NCBI GenBank assembly: GCA_900541575.1
Contig: UQKO01000029.1
Coordinates: 1 to 29,627 of the forward strand
From: an uncultured Prevotella sp.
GTDB taxonomy: Bacteria; Bacteroidota; Bacteroidia; Bacteroidales; Bacteroidaceae
Length of the DNA: 29,627 bases
Reading direction: 5' to 3'
The notes beneath the pieces are model-generated. The model worked only from the letters and a program-made list of their open reading frames with translations, did no database searches and had not been told where the DNA came from. Position numbers and translations under genes: made by a program. Shown here in pieces: positions 1 to 8,592 of this stretch; position 1 is the first letter of the stretch; each line of letters opens with the position of its first letter.

Positions 1-302
1 CATCCGCAACGCCTGTTTATGGGCATTGCGGATAGGATTTCTATGCTCTTTTGAGTTTTAGCGGACAGCAATATTTCCAAATAGGAACTTATTTAAGACT
101 AGAGCCTACTCTCTCAATAGGAGGGTAGGCTCTTTTATTGCATTAGGAAACTTCTGATTAGCAGTCCCTACATGTTAGTCCTTGGGAGAAATGTGAAATA
201 GACTTCTTGCTTTCTATAATTGATCAAATACAACGAGAGTCTATCCCTCCTTAGCGAGAGACACACTCGTTCCGCACTATCTGCTTATAGTTGTATGACG
301 TG
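1..302. other. Gene-free left edge with two hairpins
   Basis: I see no credible gene here. An inverted repeat at 2-33 has 8 bp of perfect outer stem (ATCCGCAA with TTGCGGAT) and continues inward after one mismatch. A second hairpin at 101-136 is described separately. The rest (137-302) lies downstream of the penicillin-binding protein gene; I see no clear terminator for that gene in it. Confidence 0.6.
101..136 (+). terminator. Rho-independent terminator of an upstream plus-strand gene
   Basis: AGAGCCTAC at 101-109 pairs perfectly with GTAGGCTCT at 125-133. The stem can continue inward over five more positions that include G-T pairs, closing on the loop CAATA. A T-run (133-136) follows on the plus strand, and there is no comparable T-run on the minus-strand side. 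This suggests termination of rightward transcription from a gene left of the window, facing the convergent penicillin-binding protein gene. Confidence 0.65.
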
Positions 303-2927
303 CTATTCAAACAAGCTCTCTACATTATTCGACTTAGAACTATTCTTCTTGCTCTTGGAGGAAGAAGAACTCTGAGGGGAGGAATTTTGAGGGGAGGATG
401 AATGGACGTTGCTCTCGTGATGTTGCGAAGTGCTTGCCTCAGACTCGGAAGCATCACTGCTGCGACTTTCGCCACTGGATTCTCCTTCGCCTCCCATAAG
501 GTCGTCTTCAAAGTCTGCTCCCTCTCTATGAGTGGTAGAATCGTTGCTCAAAGAATCATTGCGAGCTGCGGGCGGATTGTAGACGGATTGATAGGTAGAG
601 GCATCGACATCTGAAGGGGGAAGACCATATTTGTGGCAATATTTGCTACGAAGCGAGGCATCGTCCATCACGCTACGCAAAAATTGAGCCACAATGGGTA
701 ATGCTGTGCGACTACCCTGACCGAGAGCACCTGTGCGGAAGTGGATGCTGCGATATTCACCGCCAACCCATGCCCCAGCGACAAGACTTGGAGTAACACC
801 AACGAACCATGCATCGGAGTGGTTATTTGACGTACCCGTCTTACCACCCATGTCGATCTGTTTGGCGTAAGGTCCGAGATAAGTACCCGAACGAAGTGTC
901 TGCGACGTACCGCCTGCATCAGTGGTACCAGCCTCAAGCAATTTCTGCATATAGAAGGCGGCTGTCTGAGGAAGTGCACGTGTTTCTTCAGCTTTTGGTT
1001 CAAACACTACATTACCATCGGCATCAACTATCTTAGTGACCATGACGGGCTCTACGTGCATACCATTGTCGGCTACCGTTCCGTAAGCATTGACCAATTC
1101 GAAGAGGTTAACATCGTTAGACCCTAGAGCCAATGAGGGAGTATCATCAAGAGGCGACTTGATGCCCATATCATTGGCTGTCTGGATGACATTAGAGATA
1201 CCGACTTCCTGGCCTAACTTTACAGCAATGGTGTTGATACTCTGCGCAAAGGCAGAACGGAGGGGCACCTCAGCATTACTGAATCTACCATTCGCATTAT
1301 GGGGTTGCCAAATTTCGGTAGTATCGCGTTTTTTGTCATATACTTCCATGCGGATGTATTCGTCCTTACGAACATCGGCGGGGGTAAGACCTTGCTTCAT
1401 GGCAGTGGCATAGACAAAGAGCTTGAACGTAGAGCCAGGCTGACGCATAGAGCGTACCTTGTCATACTTCCATGTTTTAAAATCAACATCTCCCACATAA
1501 GCACGCACATAACCCGTTTCTGGCTCCATGGCTACGAACCCTGTATGCATGAACTTCACCATGTATTTGAGCGAATCAATAGTAGACATTTCCTTGTGGA
1601 TAGGTCCATCATAGCTAAAGAGCGTCACATCGTGTGGCTTATTAAGATAGTAGTCGATGGAATCGGGATTATTGGGGAATCGCGCTTGTAGCATCTTATA
1701 GGTGTCAGTCTTACGAACCTTGTCCTCAATAAATCCTGGAATGATATTTCCCTTTTCATCACGCCAGGGATCACCTACGCCACGCCAATGTGCATCAAAA
1801 TTTTGCTGCACTTTCTTCATTTGGTCGTGTACGGCCTTTTCTGCATACTTCTGCATGCGCGAATCGAGGGTGGTATAGATTTTTAATCCATCGGAATATA
1901 CATCAAGGTCGGGACATTTTTCACTGATGTAGTCCTTTAATGCGTCGCGGAAATAAAGGGCGGTACCATCGTAAGCACTCTCAACACTAAAATTTAGTTT
2001 GATGGGCTTATTCGTCAGACGTTCGAGGGTGGATTTATCGGCAATATAAACATCACCAAAACGCTGCGCCAACATAGAGCGATGCTCGTACATATTAGTG
2101 AGCACCGTGTTGCGACGACGAAGAGAGTTCTCTGGGTTGATACGCGGATTATAAGCGGTTGTAGCTTTGAGCATACCCACGAGAACAGCTGCCTCTTCTG
2201 GCTTCAACTCTGATGGTTTCGTGTCGAAATAGGTTTTGGAGGCTGTCTTAATGCCGTATGCGTTAGAACCGAAATCTACAGTATTGGCATACATCTCAAG
2301 TATCTTTCGCTTATCACAAAACATTTCAATCTCCGTAGCAATAATCATTTCCTTGCTTTTCATGATAACGATGCTCAAGCCAGGAATCTTGCCCAAGAGC
2401 CCAGTGGAATACTGTGTACGCACACGAAACATGTTCTTCACCAACTGCTGCGTAATGGTGGAAGCTCCACGTGCATGGCCGTGGACGGCATCCTTTGCAG
2501 CTGCAAATATGCCTTTGTAGTCAATACCATGATGTTGGAAGAAGCGCTCATCTTCGGTAGAGACCAAGGCTTCAAAGAACACGGTATTGATGGAATCGTA
2601 GGGTACAGGCGAACGATTCTCATTAAAATATTTACCCAAAAGTTTTCCGTCAGCGCTATAAATCTCTGAGGCAGCAGCCGTCTTGGGATGAATAATATCA
2701 CTGATAGAGGGTGATTTGCCGAAAAGCCAAAAGAGATTGAACGTGACGGCAAAGCAATAAAAGATAATGAATGCGAAGAACGACCATATAGCCGTGATGG
2801 TCTTGTACCACCAAGGACGACCGATATACTGTCCTTTATACCATTTCCAAGCATTGCGAAGACCTTTGCCACAAGCGCGCAAAAGACGCATGAGCATGCT
2901 AAATGCTCCATTGGATTTGTTGCTCAT
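303..2927 (-). CDS. mrcA: Class A penicillin-binding protein (PBP1A-like transglycosylase/transpeptidase)
   Basis: This bifunctional peptidoglycan synthase polymerises lipid II and cross-links stem peptides in the periplasm, anchored in the inner membrane. I start it at ATG 2927 (874 aa) rather than at a TTG further upstream, because a TAACTTTG promoter element lies only 27 bp before this ATG. A short basic cytoplasmic segment precedes one membrane helix at about residues 43-69. The GT51 domain shows the EDERFFQHHG motif near residue 125 (catalytic Glu) and the ASTITQQLVKN motif. The transpeptidase domain shows all three active-site motifs: STFK (Ser about 498), SIN (about 563) and KTGT (about 696). 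The last 90 or so residues are low-complexity and rich in Ser, Glu, Asp and Lys, which probably makes them a disordered periplasmic tail. It lies last in the minus-strand series and probably has its own promoter. Confidence 0.95.
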   Translation of the reverse strand: MSNKSNGAFSMLMRLLRACGKGLRNAWKWYKGQYIGRPWWYKTITAIWSFFAFIIFYCFAVTFNLFWLFGKSPSISDIIHPKTAAASEIYSADGKLLGKYFNENRSPVPYDSINTVFFEALVSTEDERFFQHHGIDYKGIFAAAKDAVHGHARGASTITQQLVKNMFRVRTQYSTGLLGKIPGLSIVIMKSKEMIIATEIEMFCDKRKILEMYANTVDFGSNAYGIKTASKTYFDTKPSELKPEEAAVLVGMLKATTAYNPRINPENSLRRRNTVLTNMYEHRSMLAQRFGDVYIADKSTLERLTNKPIKLNFSVESAYDGTALYFRDALKDYISEKCPDLDVYSDGLKIYTTLDSRMQKYAEKAVHDQMKKVQQNFDAHWRGVGDPWRDEKGNIIPGFIEDKVRKTDTYKMLQARFPNNPDSIDYYLNKPHDVTLFSYDGPIHKEMSTIDSLKYMVKFMHTGFVAMEPETGYVRAYVGDVDFKTWKYDKVRSMRQPGSTFKLFVYATAMKQGLTPADVRKDEYIRMEVYDKKRDTTEIWQPHNANGRFSNAEVPLRSAFAQSINTIAVKLGQEVGISNVIQTANDMGIKSPLDDTPSLALGSNDVNLFELVNAYGTVADNGMHVEPVMVTKIVDADGNVVFEPKAEETRALPQTAAFYMQKLLEAGTTDAGGTSQTLRSGTYLGPYAKQIDMGGKTGTSNNHSDAWFVGVTPSLVAGAWVGGEYRSIHFRTGALGQGSRTALPIVAQFLRSVMDDASLRSKYCHKYGLPPSDVDASTYQSVYNPPAARNDSLSNDSTTHREGADFEDDLMGGEGESSGESRSSDASESEASTSQHHESNVHSSSPQNSSPQSSSSSKSKKNSSKSNNVESLFE

Positions 2928-2953
2928 AGAAGTGTTTGTATGAATTATTGCTG

Positions 2954-2961
2954 CAAAGTTA
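2954..2961 (-). promoter_or_regulatory. -7 promoter element TAACTTTG for the PBP gene
   Basis: Read on the minus strand this is TAACTTTG, an exact match to the Bacteroidota housekeeping -7 consensus TAnnTTTG. It sits 27 bp before the ATG at 2927 and gives a leader of roughly 20 nt. I see no convincing -33 TTG partner at the usual distance, so the call rests on the -7 element and its position. Confidence 0.55.
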
Positions 2962-3059
2962 AAAGAAATAATACATATTCCGCGGCATTGAAGTGCTAAT
3001 TGATGTTGCAGCACGTAATTATTACGATTTTGATGGTTTCGTTTTAGTGCTCTCCTCTT

Positions 3060-3917
3060 TTACAGATCAATCCACGTAACATCAGCGTCTTTCTTAAACC
3101 ATGTCATCTGCTTCTTAGCGTAGACTCGAGAATTACGACGTATCTTTTCGAGAGCGAAGTCGAGTTCCCAATCACCATCAAAATAATGGAAGAGTTCTTT
3201 ATAACCAACGGTATTGAGCGAATTACAACAACGGAAGGGGAACACACGACGAGCCTCGTCGAGCAAGCCTTGCTCTACCATGTTATCGACGCGACGATTA
3301 ATACGTTCGAAAAGTATTTCGCGCGGACGCTGCAGTCCAATCTTTTCGATGCGAAAAGGGCGTTGCACTTCGCGGCGTACACGAAAAGAGGTGAATGTAC
3401 GGCCTGTCATATAGCAGATTTCGAGTGCGTGCACTACTCGTTTGGGGTTGCGTTTGTCGCAGACATCGTAATAGGCTGGATCAAGCAGACGAAGTTCGGC
3501 TACGAGAGGTTCTAATCCTTCCGTCTCGTAGCGTTGCTTCAGGAGAGCACGCGTATCCTCATCTACCGTGGGGATATCATCAATTCCCTTGCACACAGCG
3601 TCTACATACATCATGGATCCACCCGACATCACCAAGGTATCGTGAGTTTTGAATAATTCCTCCATAAGAAGCAGAGCATCGTGTTCATATTGTGCAGCAC
3701 TATAATAGTCCTCTAAATCAAGCGTCCCCACGAAATAGTGTTTCACACGTGCTTGTTCCTCAGCTGTTGGGGCGGCTGTTCCGATAGGAATATCACGATA
3801 AAGTTGGCGCGAATCTGCATTGAGTATCGGACAATCATACTTTTGGGCGAGTTGGATGGCGTAGTCAGTTTTTCCGATGCCCGTGGGACCAATGACCACT
3901 TTGAGAATTTTCTCCAT
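3060..3917 (-). CDS. miaA: tRNA dimethylallyltransferase
   Basis: MiaA transfers the dimethylallyl group of DMAPP to N6 of A37 in tRNAs that read codons beginning with U. This is the first step toward the ms2i6A modification, which stabilises codon-anticodon pairing. The ATG at 3917 gives 285 aa; an in-frame TTG at 3974 would add 19 residues outside the family pattern. The P-loop GPTGIGKT is at residues 9-16. The substrate-binding NADSRQ segment, with its Asp-Ser near 35-36, follows, and then the IGTAAPT segment. The length is slightly below the usual 300 or so residues. The gene lies 83 bp downstream of the PRiA4 ORF3-like gene in the same direction, so cotranscription is plausible. No catalytic motif appears to be missing. 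Confidence 0.95.
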   Translation of the reverse strand: MEKILKVVIGPTGIGKTDYAIQLAQKYDCPILNADSRQLYRDIPIGTAAPTAEEQARVKHYFVGTLDLEDYYSAAQYEHDALLLMEELFKTHDTLVMSGGSMMYVDAVCKGIDDIPTVDEDTRALLKQRYETEGLEPLVAELRLLDPAYYDVCDKRNPKRVVHALEICYMTGRTFTSFRVRREVQRPFRIEKIGLQRPREILFERINRRVDNMVEQGLLDEARRVFPFRCCNSLNTVGYKELFHYFDGDWELDFALEKIRRNSRVYAKKQMTWFKKDADVTWIDL

Positions 3918-4000
3918 AAGCGTCGATAAAAAAACGAGGGTACGTGCCAGAACACACGCTATATGCTGGTTCAAACACGCACCCTGGCGGAAATAATCAA

Positions 4001-4564
4001 TTAGTTAATGCCATCGGATATTTCAAATCCGTCCCAGTCGATTTCATCATCATTGTATGACGCTCCTCCCATGATAGGATCATCGCCGAAGTCGTCGTAG
4101 CTTGCTGCGGCTTTCTTCTTTCCATCCTTTCCTGTGATGAGGGGATCTTCTTCCATCATCTCAATTTGCTGAGGAGCATTTCCGCGTGAGCGAATAATTT
4201 CAGGGACCTCAAGGTCGCCAGAGAGGATCTCTTTGACATCGAGATAAAAGCAACGATCGCTAAACGGATCGTATACAAACTCAAGATGCTGCTCTTCATC
4301 CTCAATAAGTTCGGACAGTTTCGTGTCGGCCATGACATAGATATCTTGATCAGCATCGCCTACTCCCATGTCTTCACGAGTGACTTGCGTGCTACGCTCC
4401 CACTCTTCGTTGCAAATATAGAAGGAAGTCATCTGATCATCGGCATAGCCACAAGAATCGAGAATGGCCTTATTGAGATCGAGGAACGTGGAATCGCTAT
4501 CTATTTTTAGTTCGCGCAAAAAGTCATCAACTTCCTCGCAAACGTATTTGATTCTGAATATCAT
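4001..4564 (-). CDS. PRiA4 ORF3-like (IS1096 TnpR-like) protein
   Basis: This 187-aa acidic cytoplasmic protein has no signal peptide. The N-terminal part (about 1-125) resembles the plasmid pRiA4b ORF-3 family, also labelled IS1096 passenger TnpR-like. It shows an opening strand pattern IFRIKYVCEEV, a central FYICNEEW segment, an LSELIEDEEQ helix and FVYDPFSDRCFYLDVKEI near residues 95-113. The C-terminal 60 residues are very acidic, with Glu/Asp clusters, and look disordered. Despite the family name nothing around it suggests a mobile element: there are no inverted repeats and no transposase. As I recall, stand-alone chromosomal members are common in Bacteroidales. The molecular function is unknown. 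It sits between lpxA and miaA in the same direction. Confidence 0.75.
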   Translation of the reverse strand: MIFRIKYVCEEVDDFLRELKIDSDSTFLDLNKAILDSCGYADDQMTSFYICNEEWERSTQVTREDMGVGDADQDIYVMADTKLSELIEDEEQHLEFVYDPFSDRCFYLDVKEILSGDLEVPEIIRSRGNAPQQIEMMEEDPLITGKDGKKKAAASYDDFGDDPIMGGASYNDDEIDWDGFEISDGIN

Positions 4565-4656
4565 AAGGATAAGTATATGGAAGAGGTATCGTTAATTTAA
4601 GTTCGCGATTTTACTATTGATTTAGTTCGGACAGACTAAATACAAAGATCTCTGTG

Positions 4657-5424
4657 TTACTTAATAATGCCTCGTTTAGAGGATGTTACGAAGTCGAGAA
4701 TATACTCTATTTCTGGCGACATGGGGATGGTTTCGCGAATTTCCTTTAAGCATTCCTCACGCAACTTGCCACGCTGATAGAGCAAGCGGTAGGCATTGTG
4801 AATATTCTCAATGAGTTCTTTGGAGAAGCCGCGTCGGCGGAGTCCTACTAAGTTTAAGCCACAATAGGCCACGGGCTCACGGGCTGCCATGACAAAAGGA
4901 GGAATATCTTGCCCCGTACGTGTGCCACCGCCTACCATCACGTAACTACCAATGTGGCAAAACTGATGAACGAGCACACAGGCCGAGATAATGGCGAAAT
5001 CGTCGACAACCACCTCTCCTGCTAATTTTGTAGTATTGCCAATGATACATCCATTGCCCACCACCACATCGTGTGCTACATGCATGCCTTCCATCAGCAG
5101 GTTGTTGCTTCCAACCACAGTCTTACCCTTGGCAGCAGTGCCTCGATTGATGGTAACATTTTCACGAATAGTGTTGTTATCACCCACTTCGGCTGTAGTC
5201 TCCTCGCCTTTAAACTTGAGGTCTTGAGGAATGGCACTTATTACGGTTCCAGGGAAAATTACATTTCCATTGCCGATGCGTGCACCCGACAAAATAGTAA
5301 CACTATTCATCACACGATTGTTGCAGCCAATAACTACATTTTTATCGATGTAGCAGAAAGGACCTATTTCACACCCTTCACCTATTACGGCTTCGGGATG
5401 GACATATGCTAAAGGGCTTATCAT
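4657..5424 (-). CDS. lpxA: UDP-N-acetylglucosamine acyltransferase
   Basis: LpxA moves a 3-hydroxyacyl chain from ACP to the 3-OH of UDP-GlcNAc, the first step of lipid A synthesis, in the cytoplasm. The 255-aa length fits the family. The N-terminal two thirds are hexapeptide repeats ([I/V]GxxxxI type) forming a left-handed beta-helix; the C-terminus is helical. The catalytic His aligns to His118 in the HVAHD motif (E. coli His125), and His153 in VHQFC aligns to His160. Gly166 in VMVGGGT aligns to E. coli Gly173. A glycine there in known enzymes permits long acyl chains (C14 or more), so a long 3-hydroxy chain is likely here by inference. The gene lies 160 bp after lpxC-fabZ and is probably in its operon. 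Confidence 0.96.
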   Translation of the reverse strand: MISPLAYVHPEAVIGEGCEIGPFCYIDKNVVIGCNNRVMNSVTILSGARIGNGNVIFPGTVISAIPQDLKFKGEETTAEVGDNNTIRENVTINRGTAAKGKTVVGSNNLLMEGMHVAHDVVVGNGCIIGNTTKLAGEVVVDDFAIISACVLVHQFCHIGSYVMVGGGTRTGQDIPPFVMAAREPVAYCGLNLVGLRRRGFSKELIENIHNAYRLLYQRGKLREECLKEIRETIPMSPEIEYILDFVTSSKRGIIK

Positions 5425-5584
5425 ATCAAAGAGTATAGAGGGGTTATGAGAAAATTCGCTCTCACATCTGAAGGAAAAGGAGAGCTTATACGCCTAGTTA
5501 CGAATTGGAGAAGGAGCGGGACTAGATGTGTCCATTCAACATGATGGAACAACCTGCTCGCTCCGCGAATCCTGAAATTGGCGC

Positions 5585-6970
5585 TTATTTGTTCTTCGTA
5601 ATCTGAGCAGTGAAGGAGGCTTCCATTACGATGGTCTCTCCTACGAAGGCAAAGCCATGCATAGTGGATATGCCATGACGAATGGGAGCCATCAATTCTA
5701 CGCGGAAAAGCAGCGTATCGCCAGGAACGACCTTTTTGCGAAACTTCACATCATTGATACGGAGGAAATAAGTACTCCAACGTTCGGGTTCTTCAATAGA
5801 GTTGAGCACTAGGAGACCGCCCGCCTGAGCCATTGCTTCAATTTGGAGTACACCAGGCATAACAGGTTCTTGAGGGAAATGTCCTTGGAAGAATGCTTCG
5901 TTGGAGGTGACGTTTTTCACAGCCACGATATAGTTGGAACCAGTCTCCACCACCTTGTCGACCAATTGCATAGGATAACGGTGAGGAAGCAACTCGCGGA
6001 TGCGATTAACATCCATGAGCGGTTCATCATTGGGATCATAGTTGGGAGCCTGAATTTCGTGTTTACGAATTTCACGACGCATCTGACGAGCAAACTTGTT
6101 ATTGATGGTATGACCAGGACGCGTAGCAATGATACGTCCCTTGATGGGGCGACCAATAAGCGCCATATCACCTATAATATCGAGCAATTTGTGGCGAGCA
6201 GGTTCGTTCTGCCATACGAGCGGACGATCTTGGATGTAGCCTAATTGCGTAGCATCACGATGATCAACGTGCAAATGATCGGCTAAGCGGTCAAGCGCTT
6301 CTTGTGAAATTTCGCGTTCGTAGATAACAATGGCATTGTCAAGATCCCCCCCCTTAATAAGTCCAGCCTTTAGAAGGGGTTCAATTTCACGCACGAAAAC
6401 GAAAGTACGAGCGGGAGCAATCTCTGTAGAGAAAATCTCCATATTATCGAGAGTAGCAAATTGGCTATTGATAAATTGCGACTCAAAAGAAATCATCGTA
6501 GTGATGGAGAACTGCTCATCGGGAAGAATAATAATGGAAGAGCCTGTTTCCTCATCACGAAATTCGATTTTCTTCTTGATTACATAGAAGTCTTTCGGTG
6601 CATTTTGCACAACCACTCCCACACGGCGAATGTTCTCTACATATAGAATAGAACTTCCATCGAGAATGGGTAGTTCAGGTCCATTCACCTGGATCAAGCA
6701 GTTATCAATTCCCATGGCATAGAGGGCAGCCATGGCATGCTCAATGGTACTGCAACGAGCATCTCCTTTGGCCACAACTGTGCCACGTGAAGTGTCGACC
6801 ACGTTTTCGGCAATTGCGTCAATGATGGGTTCGCCTTCAAGGTCTATTCGTTGTATTTTATAGCCATGATTTTCGGGAGCAGGATTGAACGTTACAGTCA
6901 AACTGAGTCCCGTATGCAGTCCTTTGCCGTACAAAGAGAAACTGCCGGCAAGTGTTTTTTGTTTCGACAT
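5585..6970 (-). CDS. lpxC-fabZ: Fused LpxC deacetylase and FabZ dehydratase
   Basis: This is a single 461-aa polypeptide with two enzymes. Residues about 1-305 are LpxC, the Zn-dependent deacetylase that commits UDP-3-O-acyl-GlcNAc to lipid A. Glu77-His78 lie in the TIEHAMA motif, His260 and Asp264 in HKLLD (zinc ligands with His78), and His287 in RPGHT. Residues about 318-461 are FabZ, the 3-hydroxyacyl-ACP dehydratase of fatty acid elongation. His364 lies in GHFP and Glu378 in the LQIEAMAQ segment (catalytic pair). All active-site residues seen in the separate enzymes are present, so both halves should be active. The fusion is a known feature of Bacteroidota and couples two enzymes that compete for 3-hydroxyacyl-ACP flux. 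The gene lies between lpxD and lpxA. Confidence 0.97.
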   Translation of the reverse strand: MSKQKTLAGSFSLYGKGLHTGLSLTVTFNPAPENHGYKIQRIDLEGEPIIDAIAENVVDTSRGTVVAKGDARCSTIEHAMAALYAMGIDNCLIQVNGPELPILDGSSILYVENIRRVGVVVQNAPKDFYVIKKKIEFRDEETGSSIIILPDEQFSITTMISFESQFINSQFATLDNMEIFSTEIAPARTFVFVREIEPLLKAGLIKGGDLDNAIVIYEREISQEALDRLADHLHVDHRDATQLGYIQDRPLVWQNEPARHKLLDIIGDMALIGRPIKGRIIATRPGHTINNKFARQMRREIRKHEIQAPNYDPNDEPLMDVNRIRELLPHRYPMQLVDKVVETGSNYIVAVKNVTSNEAFFQGHFPQEPVMPGVLQIEAMAQAGGLLVLNSIEEPERWSTYFLRINDVKFRKKVVPGDTLLFRVELMAPIRHGISTMHGFAFVGETIVMEASFTAQITKNK

Positions 6971-7146
6971 GATTGAATGTTTATCTTACCTAAAGAGATT
7001 GTAGAGACTTACCCCTCCACCCTATTGCTCAACTCCGGTTTATCAGCGTATTGCAAATTTCTCTCGTTTACGCGAGAAAGAGGGCTTACATTTATCACGA
7101 GTGTGTCTCGTCACATTTTTCTGTAGCAGAGGGGGCGATTCCTATT

Positions 7147-8190
7147 TTATTTTCCTTTCTTGAGTTCTTCTATTTCTTTTTTTAGGCTCTCAATTTCCTT
7201 ACGCATTTCCGGCAAGTATTTAAACACTACACTAGAACGCATAAAGTCCTTCGCATCGATGGCGGGAGAACCTTGCACTGTAACATGCCCCTTGCGCACG
7301 TCTCTGTTTCCTACGATACCTGCTTGTGCACCCGAGAGCACGCGATCTCCAATAACGATATGTCCTGCAATGCCAACCTGACCACCGAACATACACCATT
7401 GACCAATTTTGGTAGATCCCGCTACACCTACTTGAGCAGACATAACGGTATTCGATCCAACCTCACAATTGTGGGCAATTTGCACGAGGTTATCAAGTTT
7501 CACGCCTTTGCGGATATAAGTAGACCCCATCGTTGAGCGGTCAACACATGTATTGGCACCTATCTCTACGTCATCTTCGATTGTTACAATACCAATCTGA
7601 GGAATTTTCTCGTAGCCATCGGCTGCAGGTGCAAAGCCAAAGCCATCAGCTCCGATTACGCAACCAGAATGAAGCGTTACGCGATTACCTATCTTACAAT
7701 CGTGATATACGGACACATTGGGATAAAACAAGCAATCGTCGCCCACAACGGCACGTTCTTCGACAACCACACCTGAATAGATTTGGCAACCTTTTCCCAC
7801 CACAGCATTTTCGCCAATATAAGCAAAAGGCCCCACATAGGAATCTTCGCCTACCTGAGCGCTTTCTGCCACACAAGCAAGAGGATGAATACCTTTGCGT
7901 TTCTGCATGGTAGACTGATAAAGCGTGAGTAAACGAGCGATGGCTTCATAAGCATTATCTACACGAATTAAGGTAGTTTTCAATTCGTGCTCGGGCACAA
8001 AATCTTTATTTACCAATACGATGCTCGATTCCGTAGTGTACAGATAGTGAGCATAATGCATATTGGCTAGGAAAGAGATAGCACCTTTCACCCCTTCTTC
8101 TATTTTGGCAAAAGTCTTGACCGATGCATTTTCATCGCCTTCGACTGTTCCTCCAAGGTACTCGGCTATTTGCTTTGCTGAAAATTCCAT
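7147..8190 (-). CDS. lpxD: UDP-3-O-(3-hydroxyacyl)glucosamine N-acyltransferase
   Basis: LpxD adds the second 3-hydroxyacyl chain, to the 2-amine of UDP-3-O-acylglucosamine, after LpxC has acted. I use ATG 8190 (347 aa) because the protein then begins MEFSAKQIAEYLGG, as family members do. The frame runs 29 codons further upstream to 8277, but that extension has no family resemblance and covers a promoter-like element. Residues 1-100 form the UDP-binding domain. About 105-305 are hexapeptide repeats. The catalytic His aligns to His240 in QIAHN (E. coli His239). The C-terminus (about 328-347) is a short Lys/Glu coiled coil, as in trimeric LpxD. It is the first gene of the lipid A cluster and follows the repeat-borne promoters. 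Confidence 0.96.
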   Translation of the reverse strand: MEFSAKQIAEYLGGTVEGDENASVKTFAKIEEGVKGAISFLANMHYAHYLYTTESSIVLVNKDFVPEHELKTTLIRVDNAYEAIARLLTLYQSTMQKRKGIHPLACVAESAQVGEDSYVGPFAYIGENAVVGKGCQIYSGVVVEERAVVGDDCLFYPNVSVYHDCKIGNRVTLHSGCVIGADGFGFAPAADGYEKIPQIGIVTIEDDVEIGANTCVDRSTMGSTYIRKGVKLDNLVQIAHNCEVGSNTVMSAQVGVAGSTKIGQWCMFGGQVGIAGHIVIGDRVLSGAQAGIVGNRDVRKGHVTVQGSPAIDAKDFMRSSVVFKYLPEMRKEIESLKKEIEELKKGK

Positions 8191-8253
8191 GAATATGTGA
8201 TGATTTTTATATCTGATTAAATTGGGTTGTCTGAAAGATTGATACGTACAAGG

Positions 8254-8261
8254 CAAACGTA
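8254..8261 (-). promoter_or_regulatory. -7-like element TACGTTTG before lpxD
   Basis: On the minus strand this reads TACGTTTG, matching TAnnTTTG, 64 bp before the lpxD ATG. It competes with the repeat-borne element at 8304-8311 as the proximal lpxD promoter. I cannot tell from sequence which one is used. Confidence 0.35.
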
Positions 8262-8280
8262 CACAAGTATTTTTCAAATT

Positions 8281-8457
8281 GCTGAGCCGCAGCCTATTTT
8301 ATGCAAAGATAGTGCAAGGTGAGCGCAGAGAGGCAAGTTTACTTGCTATCTATGCCGAGCCGAAGCCTATCTTATGCAAAGATAGTGCAAGGCGAGCGCA
8401 GAGAGGCAAGTTTACTTGCAATCTATGCTGAGCCGTAGCCTATTTTATGCAAAGATA
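8281..8457. repeat. 73-bp tandem repeat, two full copies plus a partial third
   Basis: Copies begin at 8281, 8354 and 8427, an exact 73-bp period. The first two differ at only about 5 of 73 positions; the third stops after its core (to 8457). Each contains the segment AGCCTATTTTATGCAAAG or a close variant, whose minus strand carries the promoter-like TATCTTTG. The full copies then have GTGCAAGG, GAGCGCAGAGAGG and the palindrome GCAAGTTTACTTGC (8333-8346 in copy 1). The repeats are noncoding. They look like the intergenic repeats with palindromic centres that I recall being scattered in Bacteroidales chromosomes. Confidence 0.85.
8304..8311 (-). promoter_or_regulatory. Repeat-borne -7 element TATCTTTG
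   Basis: The minus strand reads TATCTTTG, a perfect match to TAnnTTTG, in the first 73-bp copy. Identical octamers recur at 8377-8384 and 8450-8457 in the same register and at 8612-8619. TATATTTG at 8646-8653 and TACCTTTG at 8719-8726 are the matching positions of the second cluster. A TTG lies about 22 bp upstream in the full copies. This copy is the one nearest lpxD (114 bp before its ATG). Confidence 0.45.
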
Positions 8458-8592
8458 GTGTAAAGAATATACAATCGGAAGTAAAAGAAAGAAAATCTTT
8501 TATATTTAGACTTCAAATTGTAATATTCAAAACAGGAATCAATCATTACTCTACCGAGGTCAACTCTATCTGTAGAAAGCATTTGATAAATA

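Noticed and set aside
3918..3974. TTG start giving a longer MiaA
   Set aside because: The extra 19 residues do not resemble the family; the ATG at 3917 places the P-loop at the usual distance from the N-terminus.
4001..4564. Insertion sequence suggested by the IS1096 TnpR-like name
   Set aside because: No terminal inverted repeats, target duplication or transposase is visible on either side.
4620..4650. Small hairpin and near-promoter GATCTTTG between lpxA and the PRiA4 ORF3-like gene
   Set aside because: The stem is only 7 AT-rich base pairs, and the octamer lacks the first T of TAnnTTTG, so neither is strong enough to call.
7097..7109. 13-base match ACGAGTGTGTCTC with the reverse complement at 258-270
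   Set aside because: A match of this length is expected by chance several times in a 30-kb window, and the flanks do not align.
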